Assembly (NCBI RefSeq): GCF_048771995.1 | Contig: NC_133060.1 | Coordinates: forward strand, 2,971,501 to 3,035,500 | Length of the DNA: 64,000 bases | From: Taeniopygia guttata | Taxonomy: Eukaryota > Chordata > Aves > Passeriformes > Estrildidae | Direction: 5' to 3' | Shown: positions 38,480 to 50,000 of the stretch, one piece after another | Layout: each line of letters opens with the position of its first letter | Position numbering within the stretch: the first letter of the stretch is position 1 | Made by a program: the position numbers and the translations under genes | The notes under the pieces: model-generated | The model's database searches: none | What the model was told of the DNA's origin: nothing | Seen by the model: the letters and a program-made list of their open reading frames with translations, nothing else

Positions 38480-39150
38480 GGCACCAGGGAGAAAACAGAT
38501 TACAACAGGTCACAGGCAAATTCCCACTTCTACCAAGACTGCTGTCCTTTGGGAACAATTACAAGACAATCAAAAGCAAAGAATTACGGACACCCAGATG
38601 CTCTCGGACACTAGGTCATGAAAAGCATGCCTTGTGAACAAAGGAATAACCTTAAAAGCAATAGCAGTAGCCTGTTGCATATTCATATATCTCATACATG
38701 ATGCATAAATTCCTTGCAAATTAAGAACTCTTCTATATTTTGTCAACTTCTATCCTTTAATCCTGGTGGTTCCATAAAGACTGAGAGAAGGTGGAAGAAT
38801 GTTTGTCTTTTCCGATAAGGAGGTTGTAACTCTTTATGGGCCACAAGTCACTGCCATCTCTGTGTGAAGAGTTTCTTGATTATCTCATCTCTTGCTTGAG
38901 CTAGTAAAAAAATACTACATGCAGGGTTTCGATTTTAACATTATGTTGTAACCTAAAACTCTATTTAACACACTACTTAAGAGAATGAATACAGCATAAC
39001 TTTCTAACATTACACATATAATATTCATTGTAACATTTGTAAAAAGCCAATCATAAAATATGCATTCTTCACAGAAAGTGTTGAAATGGTAAAAATAGTC
39101 AAAACCCCTTAGGAATTGGGAGGAAAACCTGAGGCAGTGGCAGCTAACAC
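38480..39150. other. AT-rich SNRPB2 upstream/intron-like sequence
   Basis: AT-rich sequence continuous in character with the SNRPB2 introns. It should contain or precede the first coding exon but does not. At about 39,140 the base composition switches sharply to GC-rich, a likely rearrangement breakpoint. Confidence 0.45.
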
Positions 39151-40600
39151 CTCAGAAACCCGTGGCTTTTGCTCCTCTCTTCGACCTGAGAGCTTCCTGG
39201 GCAGGGGCAACTCTTCCAATTGCATCAGCGTGGCCATGGCTGGGAAGGCAGCGAGCAGATGGGTTTAGCTTCTCCTGCCAGCCCCTGAAGTGCCAGCTGT
39301 CATCTGTGTGCGCTGAGGATTCCGCTTCAGACTCGGAACTGGCGCAGCTGCTCCTGGGCGCTGCTGGCACGCGGGCGCAGCGGTGCTGCAGCAGCTGTCC
39401 CGCACACAGGGAGGGCTCTGGAGCCTCCCAGGGCCCCCAAGGAGCGGAGCAGGGAAGGTGCCGGGATCTGCTGCAGGGCCGTGGGGTTGTGGGGGATCCT
39501 TCGGTCTCTTGGATGGGGCAGGGAGGGGGCAAATGGAATCACGGTGAGACAGGGATCAGGCAGCCCCACACCAGGCAGCGTTTTCGCCTCTGAGAGCTCC
39601 TCTGAGCTGAGCGAGCTGGTGAATCCTGCAGAGCAAATGAGACCCGGGAGTGAGGGAAAGGCTGGCTGGGAAGGAGTCAGATAAACCCGTGTGGGCATTT
39701 CCCTTTCCAAGGGGCTCCTGGGGAGACAAAGGGGACAAGAGGGATTCCCCATCTCACGACATTCCCTTATTTCCTTCAGTAGCTATTTGCAGTCACTGCA
39801 TACAAGAGTTTACTTGATCCCTTTGATGCCAGGGAGCACCAAGAACTTGAACCTCGCTGGAGTCCAACCCTGTCTACCTATCACCGAGCAGAGGGAAAAG
39901 ATAAAGAACCTGGGTGGGGGTTGAGCCAAAATGGCATTTTGCCACTTTTGATCTCCTCACAGCTTTTGCAGTAGGGCAACAATCCCATCGCTGCAAACCA
40001 CTCCCTTTTGCAAGGCACATGTGGACCTCGCTGGTAGCTCAGGGCTCCTGAAGGGGCTGCTGCAGTTGGCAACCGGAGCTGTTGTTGAACTTTTCACATT
40101 GCTTAACCCGCCCTGCCAAATGCCATCAAGTGGCTGAGGAAGGACACAAAAAGATTACCCTGCAGGAAGTGAGGCCAAAAGCTTAGAAAAGGATGAAAGA
40201 AATGCTCTGATGATGACAATGACAAAAAACACAATTTATTTTTGACAGCAAATGAGCACCCACCACCCTCCAGCCCTCCCAGACTGGCAGGCCGAGCGGG
40301 GCCGTTTCCATGGCATGAGGAGCTGGCAGCCTGCGGAGAGAAACCAGAGAGCCACGGTCAGTCACAGAAGGCTCCTGTGCCCCTGTCCCACCATGGCCTG
40401 TGCCCGGGCCAGGCTGCTGGCTGTGCTCAGAGCCCAAACCTCCTGACCCATTCTCCGTTTCTAGAGAAGGGCAGCATGGCAGGCCACATTCCATCTCCTC
40501 CGCTTAAGCACAGCACAGCAGCCTCCTCAGCAGCTGCAAGGGCGGGATGCCCGTGTGCCTGCTGCCCTTTGCCCGAAGCCCTTCTGCCAGCCGAGCTGTG
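39150..40600. other. GC-rich block, no confident gene
   Basis: GC-rich sequence with open frames on both strands. One minus-strand stretch (about 39,630-39,330) follows a plausible acceptor and is Ser/Pro/Ala-rich (SSLSSEELSEAKTLPG), but I cannot assign it. The second copy of the dispersed repeat (40,070-40,165) is here. Confidence 0.4.
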
Positions 40601-40619
40601 GAGCCGGGTACCCACCTCT

Positions 40620-40775
40620 GCAGACCTGCTGCCAGGAGAGGAGCCGATCCCGCACGAGGTCCTCGTCCTTCTTGAGGGGGATGTCCCCACAGACCGTGAC
40701 CCCTAGGGTAGCGCTGGCACTGGACACGCTCCATGGATGGTCCGGGCACCAGGTGTAATCTTCCTGGGAAAACAA
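40620..40775 (-). pseudogene. PIM-kinase remnant A
   Basis: On the minus strand a PIM-like C-lobe exon remnant can be read: SASATLGVTVCGDIP then KKDEDLVRDRLL, with a donor-like gtgggt after 'ctgcagagg'. This corresponds to the region after the activation segment in PIM kinases. The upstream activation-loop sequence is scrambled and shortened, and no other exon of this copy is recognised nearby, so it is a fragment. Confidence 0.6.
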
Positions 40776-41201
40776 GGAACAATTGCATGAAAGTCAATTC
40801 AAAACAAGACCTGGAAACAAGAAAAAGCGCCAAAGCCTGTCAGTGTTTCATGGGCCTGAGGAGGGTCTGGCCACTCCATGCAGGAATTAAACCTGTCCAC
40901 GGGTGGGGAAAAACCCCACCATTCCCGCCCATAAACGCACCCCTTCCTCAGGGGCCTGCAGACCAGCTGGGGCACGGCTTCCAAACCCGTCCCCCTCTGC
41001 TGCCCCCACCCACATGGATAAATGCTTTTGTCAGGCTGGCTGCCCCCACCCCAGCCCGTGCCGGGCTGGCTGGCAAAAGCTGTCAGCAAGGCCAGGAGCT
41101 GGCTCCCCTTCCACAGCATCCGTCCCCTGTCCCAACAAAACCAGCTTGGCAGCCAGGGGAAAAATTAATATTTCCCAGCGCCGCTGAGCGGGGAACCTGC
41201 G

Positions 41202-41485
41202 ACGCGTGGCCAGGCCGAGCCCCGCCACGCCTGGAAGCACGAGCACGGCCAGGCCGAGCCCCGCCACGCCTGGAAGCACGAGCACGGCCAGGCCGAGCCC
41301 CGCCACGCCTGGAAGCACCAGCACGGCCAGGCCGAGCCCCGCCACACCTGGAAGCACGAGCACGGCCAGGCCGAGCCCTGCCATGCCTGAAAGCACCAGC
41401 ACGGCCAGGCCGAGCCCCGCCACACCTGGAAGCACGAGCACGGCCAGGCCGAGCCCTGCCATGCCTGGAAGCACGAGCATCCCCT
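41202..41485. repeat. 39-bp GC-rich minisatellite (13-residue frame)
   Basis: About seven copies of a 39-bp unit (CACGGCCAGGCCGAGCCCCG then CCACGCCTGGAAGCACGAG). Because 39 is divisible by three, each frame repeats 13 residues (ARPSPATPGSTST on +, VLVLPGVAGLGLA on -). No gene structure supports translation. Confidence 0.9.
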
Positions 41486-41915
41486 GCCCCTGCGCCGGCT
41501 GGGGACTCATCTTGATTTCATCGGGGCTCAGAGTGTGTCCTCCAGGAAGGGGCTGCCGCCAAAGCCAAAAGGCTTTGCCCCGCCAGCGGCCAGCTCCAGG
41601 ATGGTGTTCCCAGCTGCACGTGGTGCTCCAGAAGAACATGCCAGCTGTGCCTCGGCTTGCGGGGACATCACGATGCCATTGAGCTGCAGGGGGATGTTTC
41701 CCCTGTTCCAGTCTATGGCACCTTCACCGCACTGCCACCGCTTCTCCAACAGGACAGGGAGCACTGAGCCACTCCCTCCAAAGCTCGCTGGGACCAGCAG
41801 AAGCATCTCCCCGGCTGCGCTCTCTCCTCCATGCTGCGGCCACAGGGAAACGCTCCGGGGTTTTCTTGGAGTGCCACAAGACGCATGCAGCTGGTACTTG
41901 CTGGGCTCCTGGATC

Positions 41916-43084
41916 CTACTGAGCGGAGCGATGGATCTCTGCTGTCTCCTGGGCCAGGCAGGGCTCCTGCAGCCAAGAATGCTCAAAAAGGTCCTCCAGT
42001 GAGGGCCTGTCTGTGGGGTCCATGGATAAACACCACCTGATGAGGTGCTGGCACTCTGCAGTGACAAACCAGACACGGCCGCTCAGCGGGACAAGGCTCC
42101 TGTCCACGCTCTCCCACATTCCTCGGTGCCCAGGCCACACTAGAAGTGCTCAGAGCTGCAGCCAAAAGCTTTCCGTCGATCCTCCCTTCCGGATGAGAGC
42201 AGCACAGAGGCACACGTGCCACCTCCTCTAGCTAAGCCCAGGAGATCAGCCTCCTCACTAGCTGCAGGAGCGGGGCGCTTATGTGCCAGCTGCCCCCTCC
42301 CAGCCCCATTCTTCCTCCCGAGCCTTGAAGGCACATCCCCACCTTGAGACACCCGGGGAGGGAAGAAGAGCTGGCTCCGGACGATGTCCTCGTTTGTGTG
42401 GAAAGGAAGGTGCCCACAGACCATGTCATAGAGCAGGATGCCCAGGGACCAGATGGTGGCTGGCCGGCCATGGTAGCAGCCAAAGAGGATCCACTCCAGT
42501 GGGCTGTATGGGACACAGGCACAGCTCATCAGGCTGATGCTGCTCCCTCCCTTCCTCCATCCCAGCCAGCTCCCGTTCCACAACAGCCAGCCCCTGCCCT
42601 GCTGAAAAGTAACTTGGCTGCAGCCGGCTGAAGAAGATTTCCCCCTCCCTCTTCCGCCTCTGCCAGCAAAGGGGGAACCTCTGCTGCCTGGCTGGGCCCC
42701 AGCACTGGGCTCACCTGACATCCGTGTGTAGAACGTGTCCTGGAGGATCGTGCCGCACCCGAAGTCAATGAGCTTCGCCTCGCCCGTGGCCAGGTTGACG
42801 AGGACGTTCTGGGCCTTGATGTCGCGGTGCAGGACGCCGCGGCTGGAGCAGTGCCGCACGGCCTCCAGCCCCTGGCGGAACAGCACCCGCGCCACGGGCT
42901 CCGTCAGGAACCCCCGCTCGGCCAGCGAGTACCAGAGGTCCTGGCAGCGCTGCGGACGCTCCGTGACCAGCGCGAAGCCGTCGGGCAGCTCGAACCAGCC
43001 CAGGAGCCGCACGATGCTGTGGAAGCCGGGGCACGACACCATCCACAGCAGCGCCAGCTCCAGGGGCACAGGGGCGCCGCTGTG
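41916..43084 (-). pseudogene. PIM-type serine/threonine kinase, N-lobe missing
   Basis: Three exons match PIM kinases: 43084-42715 (370 nt, close to the usual size of the large PIM catalytic exon), an exon ending at 42343 (starting near 42,510), and 42055-41916 (TAG). Visible motifs include GVLHRDIKAQN, KLIDFGCG, a PLEW activation-segment end, ATIWSLGILLYDMVCG, ECQHLIRWCLSMDPTDRPS and a terminal CLAQETAEIH, as in PIM1. The catalytic loop and DFG are intact. The glycine loop and VAIK exon are absent: just upstream lies an ERV LTR. The junction between the first two exons is one base out of phase with any acceptor I can find, and the usual PPEW is PLEW. I infer a truncated, inactive copy. Confidence 0.75.
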
Positions 43085-43249
43085 CTGCGGGGGAACCGCG
43101 ATGCCCTCAGCGGGGCCGATGCTGCGCCGCGCCTCGGGCACCCCTGCCCGGCCCCAGCGCAGGAGGGGCAGGAGCTGCTCCAGCTGCTGGAGCTGATTGC
43201 CCTGAGATTCCCTGGGCAGTCCCTGGTGAGGCAGCTGGGCCCTGCAGCC

Positions 43250-43926
43250 CATGGAGGGCACGGAGGGCAGAGATGCACCTGCAGCGCCTGCAGGAGCCCG
43301 TGCCGGAGCAGGGGGATGCCTGAGCGGAGGCTGCGACCCCGTGAGAAACCTGTGCTGGAGCAGGGACCTGGCAGGGACCTGAAAACCCCTGGAGAGGAGC
43401 CCACGCTGGAGCAGGGTCCTGCTAGGACCTGTGAGCCCATGGAGGAGCGAGCCACGCTGCAGCAGACTGTGGAGAACTGCTGTCCGTGGGATGAACTCAC
43501 CGTGGAGAAGTTCATGGAGAAGTGTCTCCAGGAGGGACCCCTGGCCCAGCAGGGAACGACTCCTCTCCCCGAGCAGCAGGAGAAACAACAGGGGATGAAC
43601 TGACCAGAGCCCCCATTCCCTGTCTCCCTGCACCCACTGGGGGGGAGGTAGAGCTGGGAAGGAGGGAGGGAAGGGCAGAAGGAGTTTTTAAAGCTTTGTT
43701 TTACTTCTCACTGTCCTGCCCTGATCCAGATAGCAATAAATTCCATTAATATCTCCAATTTTGAAAATGTTTTGCCCATGATGGCATTTGCTGAGTGATC
43801 TGTCCCAGTCCTTAGCTCAACCCATGAAGCCTTCATTCTGTTTTCTCTCTCCTGTCCATCTCTGGAGGGGAGTCAGAGAGCAGCTTTGGTGGGTGCCTGA
43901 CATCCATCCAGGGTGAACAGACAACA
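43250..43926 (+). mobile_element. ERVL-type LTR, mostly 3' half
   Basis: Typical avian LTR sequence with the repeating 'gagcccacgctggagcag' blocks, 'ccattccctgtctccctgcacc', AATAAA at about 43,735 and an end at 'gggtgaacagacaaca'. The 5' third of the family's LTR is missing. It abuts the PIM pseudogene at the point where the kinase N-lobe exon should be. The open frame running through it is a coincidence of the GC-rich repeat blocks. Confidence 0.75.
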
Positions 43927-44079
43927 CTTCCTTTCCTTCATTCTTTCTTTCTTTCCAGAGGTCACTGTGATGGGGTTGAGTAGGGCTTTGAAGGGGGGAG
44001 TGAAGGTGGTGGGGAGTAGTGGGGACAGGAGCCACAGGGACGAGGGACAGGCATCAGAGGGGCCTGGGGAGCTGTCAGG

Positions 44080-44592
44080 GGGCACGGCCTGTCCCCCTGG
44101 CCCAGCAGCAGGGGACAGGGGGCACGGCCTGTCCCCCTGGCCCAGCAGCAGGGACAGGGGGCACGGCCTGTACCCCTGGCCCAGCAGCAGGGGACAGAGG
44201 GCACGGCCTGTCCCCCTGGCCCAGCAGCAGGGACAGGGGGCACGGCCTGTCCCCCTGGCCCAGCAGCAGGGGACAGAGGGCACGGCCTGTCCCCCTGGCC
44301 CAGCAGCAGGGACAGGGGGCACGGCCTGTCCCCCTGGCCCAGCAGCAGGGGACAGGGGGCATGGCCTGTCCCCTTGGCCCAGCAGCAGGGACAGGGGGCA
44401 CGGCCTGTCCCCCTGGCCCAGCAGCAGGGACAGGGGGCACGGCCTGTCCCCCTGGCCCAGCAGCAGGGACAGGGGGCATGGCCTGTCCCCTTGGCCCAGC
44501 AGCAGGGACAGGGGGCACGGCCTGTCCCCTAGACCCAGCAGCAGGGGACAGGGGGCACGGCCTGTCCCCCTGGCCCAGCAGCAGCCCCGTGC
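44080..44592. repeat. 39-40-bp GC-rich minisatellite
   Basis: About thirteen copies of a unit containing CACGGCCTGTCCCCCTGGCC and CAGCAGCAGGGACAGGGGG. The 39/40-bp alternation shifts frame from copy to copy, and long open frames on both strands are artefacts. Confidence 0.92.
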
Positions 44593-45242
44593 CCTGCCCA
44601 AGGCGCTCCCAGCAGGGGCTGGGCCCCAGAGGCAGGGGGAGACCCCAGTCCCGGGGCAGCGTTTCTGCCCCGTCCCCTGTCCAGCCCAGCCTGCCCCGTG
44701 TGCGCAGTGACCGCTGGCACGGGCTGCACTGGACACTGTGACCTGCTGGGGACACTGGGAGCTGCCCCGCTGTGACACTGCCGATAAACATGTTGAGCTA
44801 AGACAAGGATGGGGACATGGGGGGGATCTTGCAGGGGATGTGGGGGATGCTGGGTTTGAGGGACTTGAGGGTTCCTGGGAGGGACCTGGGAGTTGCTCAG
44901 GGTTTTGGGCACCCCAGGCTGAGCGGCTCCACTTGCACTGGGAGACCCTGGTGGAGGTTCTGGGCAGCTGGTCAAGGACCCCCTGCCCTGGAACTGTCCC
45001 CATGTGCCCCCATCCCAACGCCTCGTCCCCCTGCAGTGGCTGCCCCATTCCTTACTCCCCTTCCATACTCCCCTTGCCCCTGCCTGTTCCCATGTCCCCC
45101 CGGTCCCGTTCCTGTTCTGCTCCCACAGCAATCCGGACCCCATTCTTGATCCCTGTTCAGTATTCCCTGTCCCTGTCCCCATTCCCAGTCCTATTCCCTG
45201 TCCCCATTCCTGGTCCCTGTCCCCATTCCCTGTCTCTGTCAC
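44593..45242. other. spacer end, CCCTGTCCCCATT-rich sequence
   Basis: GC-rich sequence grading into a degenerate array of 'ccctgtccccattcc' words at about 45,060-45,240, immediately before the inner edge of the right arm. No gene recognised. Confidence 0.55.
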
Positions 45243-45715
45243 CAAAAGCACAAGGAAACATGACAGTCTTTCGGTAGATTCTCTTTGTCCTGTGAAGTTG
45301 AGTAGCTGTTGGTGTTTCTGTGCTGCTGCTAATCCCTTCCATGACAAAATCATTCTGGGAAGGAGCAACAACATCTGACACGCACCAAGTGTTGCCACCA
45401 GCTGCTCCAGGTGCTGCTACCAACAGCCCCTGTAGGACGGAGCACAGCCCCCAGTGCACACCAAAAGCCAGGGAATCTCAGGAAAACGGGAAACTGGACA
45501 AGACAAACGCAGATCTGAACCAATGTGGTTAATCAAATGTTCTCCGTTTATTCGAGATACGATGGTAGTTTATATAAGCTTCTACATAGTTTACAGAAAC
45601 AAAGGCACTCTGATTGCTAGGCTAACAATGTTTACCTTTTCCTTAAAGTGGCTTGAGCCTTACACTATAAACGTATACTAATTCACACCCAGACAGCCCA
45701 GTGGTCCCCGTCACA
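45243..45715 (-). mobile_element. LTR-like segment at inner edge of right arm
   Basis: Mirror of 18,870-19,338, with the same TATA-like and AATAAA words on the minus strand (around 45,545-45,580). Element ends were not defined. Confidence 0.35.
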
Positions 45716-46346
45716 CCTTAATACTATTTCTATCTGCACCACAAGCTCTGAATTTCTAACTGCGTCAGAGGCTTGACGGCCTCACAAGGCCCAAATCTGG
45801 GGCCTAGGCTGGAGTAGCTCAAATCTCATAACTCATGTCCTCTTTCTCTGAAAAATGCTGCAACACACACCAGCTTTGGCTGCCCTCTGGCAGAGAAGCC
45901 CTTTTGGGGCACAGGTTTCTGGGGCAGCAGACGGGCACCGGTGCTGCCAGGGCTCGGGGGAACTCTGCTTCGGTGGGGACTGTGCCTCAGCGGCTGATGT
46001 CAGCGCTCCCCGGGCCCCAGGCTCAGAGCAGCATTCCTGCCCTGGCCCACACGTTCCTGGTCTGTGTCACACGGCCGTGCTTAGGATGGCCACCACGTGG
46101 GACGTGTCCCGAGGAGGCCGTGCCAGCTTCTGTGCAGGGCCCCGTGCCCTTCCCGCCGCGGCTGCGTCGGCAGCCCTGGGGGCTCCTGCTGCTCTGAGCC
46201 CGCAGAGCAGGGCAGCGTTTGCTGATGGTCTGAGCCGTTCCTAAAGATCCTGTTGGGCTGTCTGACACACTTGGGGCAAGGCATTCCTTCCAACCTGGGC
46301 CACTCTGGGAGGGTGGGGGTGGCCCCAGGGCAGGTGGCAGAGTGTG

Positions 46347-46610
46347 CAAGGGCCCTTTGTGACACGGTGCAGCATGGTCACCGTGGAATGGAACGGGACA
46401 GGGTATCCAAGGGCCCTTTGTGACACGGTGCAGCATGGTCACCGTGGAATGGAACGGGACAGGGTATCCAAGGGCCCTTTGTGACACGGTGCAGCATGGT
46501 CACCGTGGAATGGAACGGGACAGGGTATCCAAGGGCCCTTTGTGACACGCTGCAGCATGGTCACCGTGGAATGGAACGGGACAGGGTATCCAAGGGCCCT
46601 TTGTGACATG
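46347..46610. repeat. 61-bp tandem repeat 5' of MROH (right)
   Basis: Four complete 61-bp units plus a partial one, the mirror of 17,913-18,235 with one unit fewer. It lies about 420 bp upstream of the right MROH start codon. Confidence 0.9.
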
Positions 46611-47031
46611 CTGTGGCATAGGTGTTGGAAGTGACAAGGCCACTCCACAGTGCTCTGTGCACGCGACGAGACAGGACGGAGAGAGCGGTGCTGTAAGGAG
46701 CCTTGGCACAGCCACTCGTTCCTTGCTGACTTGGAGATTTCCCGAGGTATTACTCCTGCAGGTGACCTCGTGGCCAGACCAGAGCACTTGGTGACCCCTG
46801 GCCTTCCCAAGGCATCTCTTCTGCAGCTGCCCTCGAGGGCCGACCGTGGCATTTGCTTTGCACTGTCCTTGACAGGAGTCTCCTGTCCTTGTGGCTGGAG
46901 CCCCCAAGACCAGAGTGCAGGATTTGCTGTCCTGTAGCCTTGCCAAGACTTCACTCTTGCAGGTGCCCTCAAGGCACGACTGCAGCACTTGCTGACTCGG
47001 ACCTTTTCCTTTTCACCTTCTGCAAGTAGCC

Positions 47032-50000
47032 ATGAATCCAGGCAGTGACGCAGAGCACAGACCTGCGAGCGTGCCCAAGCTGGCCTGGGGGAAGGAGGAG
47101 AAAGAAGGCCCTGGAACTGCCCCAGCACAGCAGCCTGAAGAGGTGGAGCAGTTCCAGCCACTGCAGAAGGGTGAGTGGCAGAGCTGGGCCACAGGGCTGG
47201 TGCCTGCAGCCAGCTTGGCCCCATGCCATGCCATGCCATGCCATGCCATGCCATGCCATGCCATGCCATGCCATGCCATGCCATCCCATCCCATCCCATC
47301 CCATCCCATCCCATCCCATCCCCTGGGGCCATGCCCATGGACAGGATGGAATAGGGGCCGGGCAGACACCCCACAGCCGTGCTCCATGCCCTGGGGCGGC
47401 GCGGGGCTGTCCCTGCCTGGGCAGCGCAGGGCTGGGCTGTGTTCTCCGGCCTCTCCCGCAGCCCCTCAGCTCGGGCTGCGCTCGCTCTTTGCCAGGTGCA
47501 GCCGTGCAGCGCACACGAGAGCAGGAACGCACCCGTGGCCGCTTCCGCAGAACAGCGCAGGTACCTGCAGCCATCCCCACCTGGGCTGGGCCTGCTGGCA
47601 CTGCTCAGCCCAGCACTGTGCTCAGAGCACTCCATGCAACATCCCGGGCTTCTTGCCCTTCTGCTACAGATGGTTTGCAAATTCATGAAGAGGATTCGGG
47701 AGGAAGAGAGCAGCGTCGTGGGCACTGTGGTCAGAGCGTACTCTCCCATCTTCAAAACCAAGGCCAGTGCTGCCCTGCTGGATATGCTTGTGGAGGAGGG
47801 TCCTTCCAGCCCAAAGCAAGTGAGCAGCCTGTGGCCTGGCTTTTCTCCTCCCAGCAGTTGCGTGGCCTCCCAAGCCACGCCTGCTGTTCCCTGGAAGCCT
47901 TTGAGGCCATGGCAGTGTGGTGGCAAGGGAAGCACTTCTCTGGGGCAGCTGGGCACATTCCTTCCTCTGGCAGCTTTCCAAGTCTCCCCTGCCTTCTCCA
48001 GGTGCCCGCCATGGTGAGGTACATCCACCAGTGGCTGGTGGCCAATGAGTTTCCTGAGTACAATCTGTACAGGCCCCTTCTGGATCTGACAGAGGCACAG
48101 CCCTCTGACGTGGTGATGGCTCTCCTGCGTGTGGCCCCAGTCTGTGACAGGTACGGGGCTCACCTGCCCAGAGGGCTCAGGGCTCAGCAGCCCTTCACCC
48201 TGTACAGCCTGTCCCAGATGTCTGACCAACAGAGAATTCCAGGGCCCTCTGGCTGCTCCCTTTGCCAGCCCTGGCCCCTGCCAGCCCCCCAGCGTGCTGC
48301 CATGCTTCCCCCCTGCCCCTCAGGGGCCAGTCCCCACAGGGCTGGGCTGCCTGTGTGCTGCCAGTGAGGGCCAGTGGGCAGAGGCAGGGCTGGCAGAGCA
48401 GCTCAGCTCCCCGCTGCCACCCAGGCCACGCTGCTGTGTCCCAGACTCCTCTGAGACAGAGGTCTGACCCCACAGAGCTGCTTTGGCCATGTGGAAGAGC
48501 ATCATGTGCACGCCCAGGACTGCAGAGCCAGCCATGCTCGTACTCCTCGATGTGCTGGGGAGCTGGCCAGAGCACAGCACGTGCACCTCCGATGGGGACC
48601 ACACGGCTGTCCTTGCCCTGGCTGTGAGTTTCTGCCTTTGCTGGCCCCAAGGCCACCTCTCCAGCAGCTCTCCATCCTCCCTCCCCCACGGCGTCTCCCT
48701 GCCTCAGGCGCTGGGCTGAAACCTGGCCTCGGGGCAGCTTCAGGGCCACCAGGCCAGGTGCTCCCCCTTCGGTGCTCCCCCTTCGTCTCTCCGGGCCTCT
48801 CCCTCCCGCACTGGGCCCTGCCACACGGACACCTCGGCACTGAGCGCTGTCTCGGGCTGCTCTGTCCTTTGCAGGCAACCGTGGTGATGTGGAAGATCCT
48901 CCAGCTGCCCTGTGTGCCACATGTAGTCACCGTGTGTTTCCCCTGCCTCTTTGTGCATCTGCTCTTCCAAGTGCTCTTCAGCACTCTGGATATGCCACAG
49001 GAGGTCGATACCTTCTGGAAGGGATGCCAGCAGCAACACGGCCTTGCCTCCAACCCCAGCAGGTGCTCCATGCCAGTCCTCCTGTCCTTGCCACATCCCT
49101 GGGCAGGGGCCAGTGCCCCCAGCGTGACCTGGGCTTTGCTCTGCGCACAGCTTTGCAGAGCAGACCCTGAAGGCCCTGCTCTGCCGACTGCACTATGAGG
49201 ATGTGGTGGTGGCCATGGAAGACAAGGGTGGCTGGGACACACTGCTCTGTGCTGACACCCACCACTGTGCTGTGGGCGTGCTGGCCAGGTGAGACCCCCT
49301 GCTCCCCAGCTGTCCCCGGCATGTGTGCCCTGTGCCCCAGGTGCCCCACACAGTCCCCGTGGCCATGGGCCAGAAGCCCTTGTCACCAAGGGACGGCCAA
49401 GGAGGCTGCAAAAGGCTGGGAGAGGAGCGTGCCCAAGAGCAGCAACCTCCCAGAGGGCTCAGCTGCCCCTTGCAGGGTGCTGGAGAAAGGCCAGACCTCT
49501 GGGAGTCAGTCCTGGGAGAGGTTTGTCCCCGCTGGCTCAGGGTTTGGCTCCTATTTCCTCCTGTCAGAGAAATGCACCGTGCATCCGAAGCCGTGTGTTC
49601 CGCGATTGCATTCCAGCTGCTCGGGCTGCTCAGCAAAGACACGCCATGCCGGGATTTGGCCGCCCTGGCGTTCCTTGTGGAGGTGAGCCTGAAGGCCAGC
49701 GCTGCCTCGCTGAGCTGCCTCCCGGCTCTCTGCCCTCTCTTGGCCGCAGTGCCTGGGACAGAGCCCGCGCCCTGTGCTGCTGCCTGGGCCCGGCCCTGTG
49801 CGGTTCTGGGCTCCCGCCGGCCGCTCCCCCGTCATTGCCCTGTGCCTTTCAGGTCCTGGAGCGCCTGAACCTGAGTGAATGCCGTGACAGCGTCCTGGAG
49901 TTCTTGTCAAAGAACCTGCAGAGCGAGTGCAGGGGGAGGCGTCGCTTGGCACTCAGAGGCCTCGTGGTGCTCGGCACCACCAGTGTCTCGGTGAGAAGAG

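Noticed and set aside
39150..39640. Ser/Pro-rich frames on both strands of the GC-rich block
   Set aside because: A plausible acceptor exists on the minus strand but I cannot link it to any gene. Noted only as unassigned sequence.
42140..43633. Single 497-codon open frame over the PIM region, as if intronless
   Set aside because: Only parts match PIM. The intervening parts correspond to introns and the LTR, with splice donors in the expected places.
43873..45048. Open frames of 240-390 codons across 43.9-45.0 kb
   Set aside because: They follow the 39-40-bp minisatellite and change reading at 39/40-bp unit alternations. No family resemblance.
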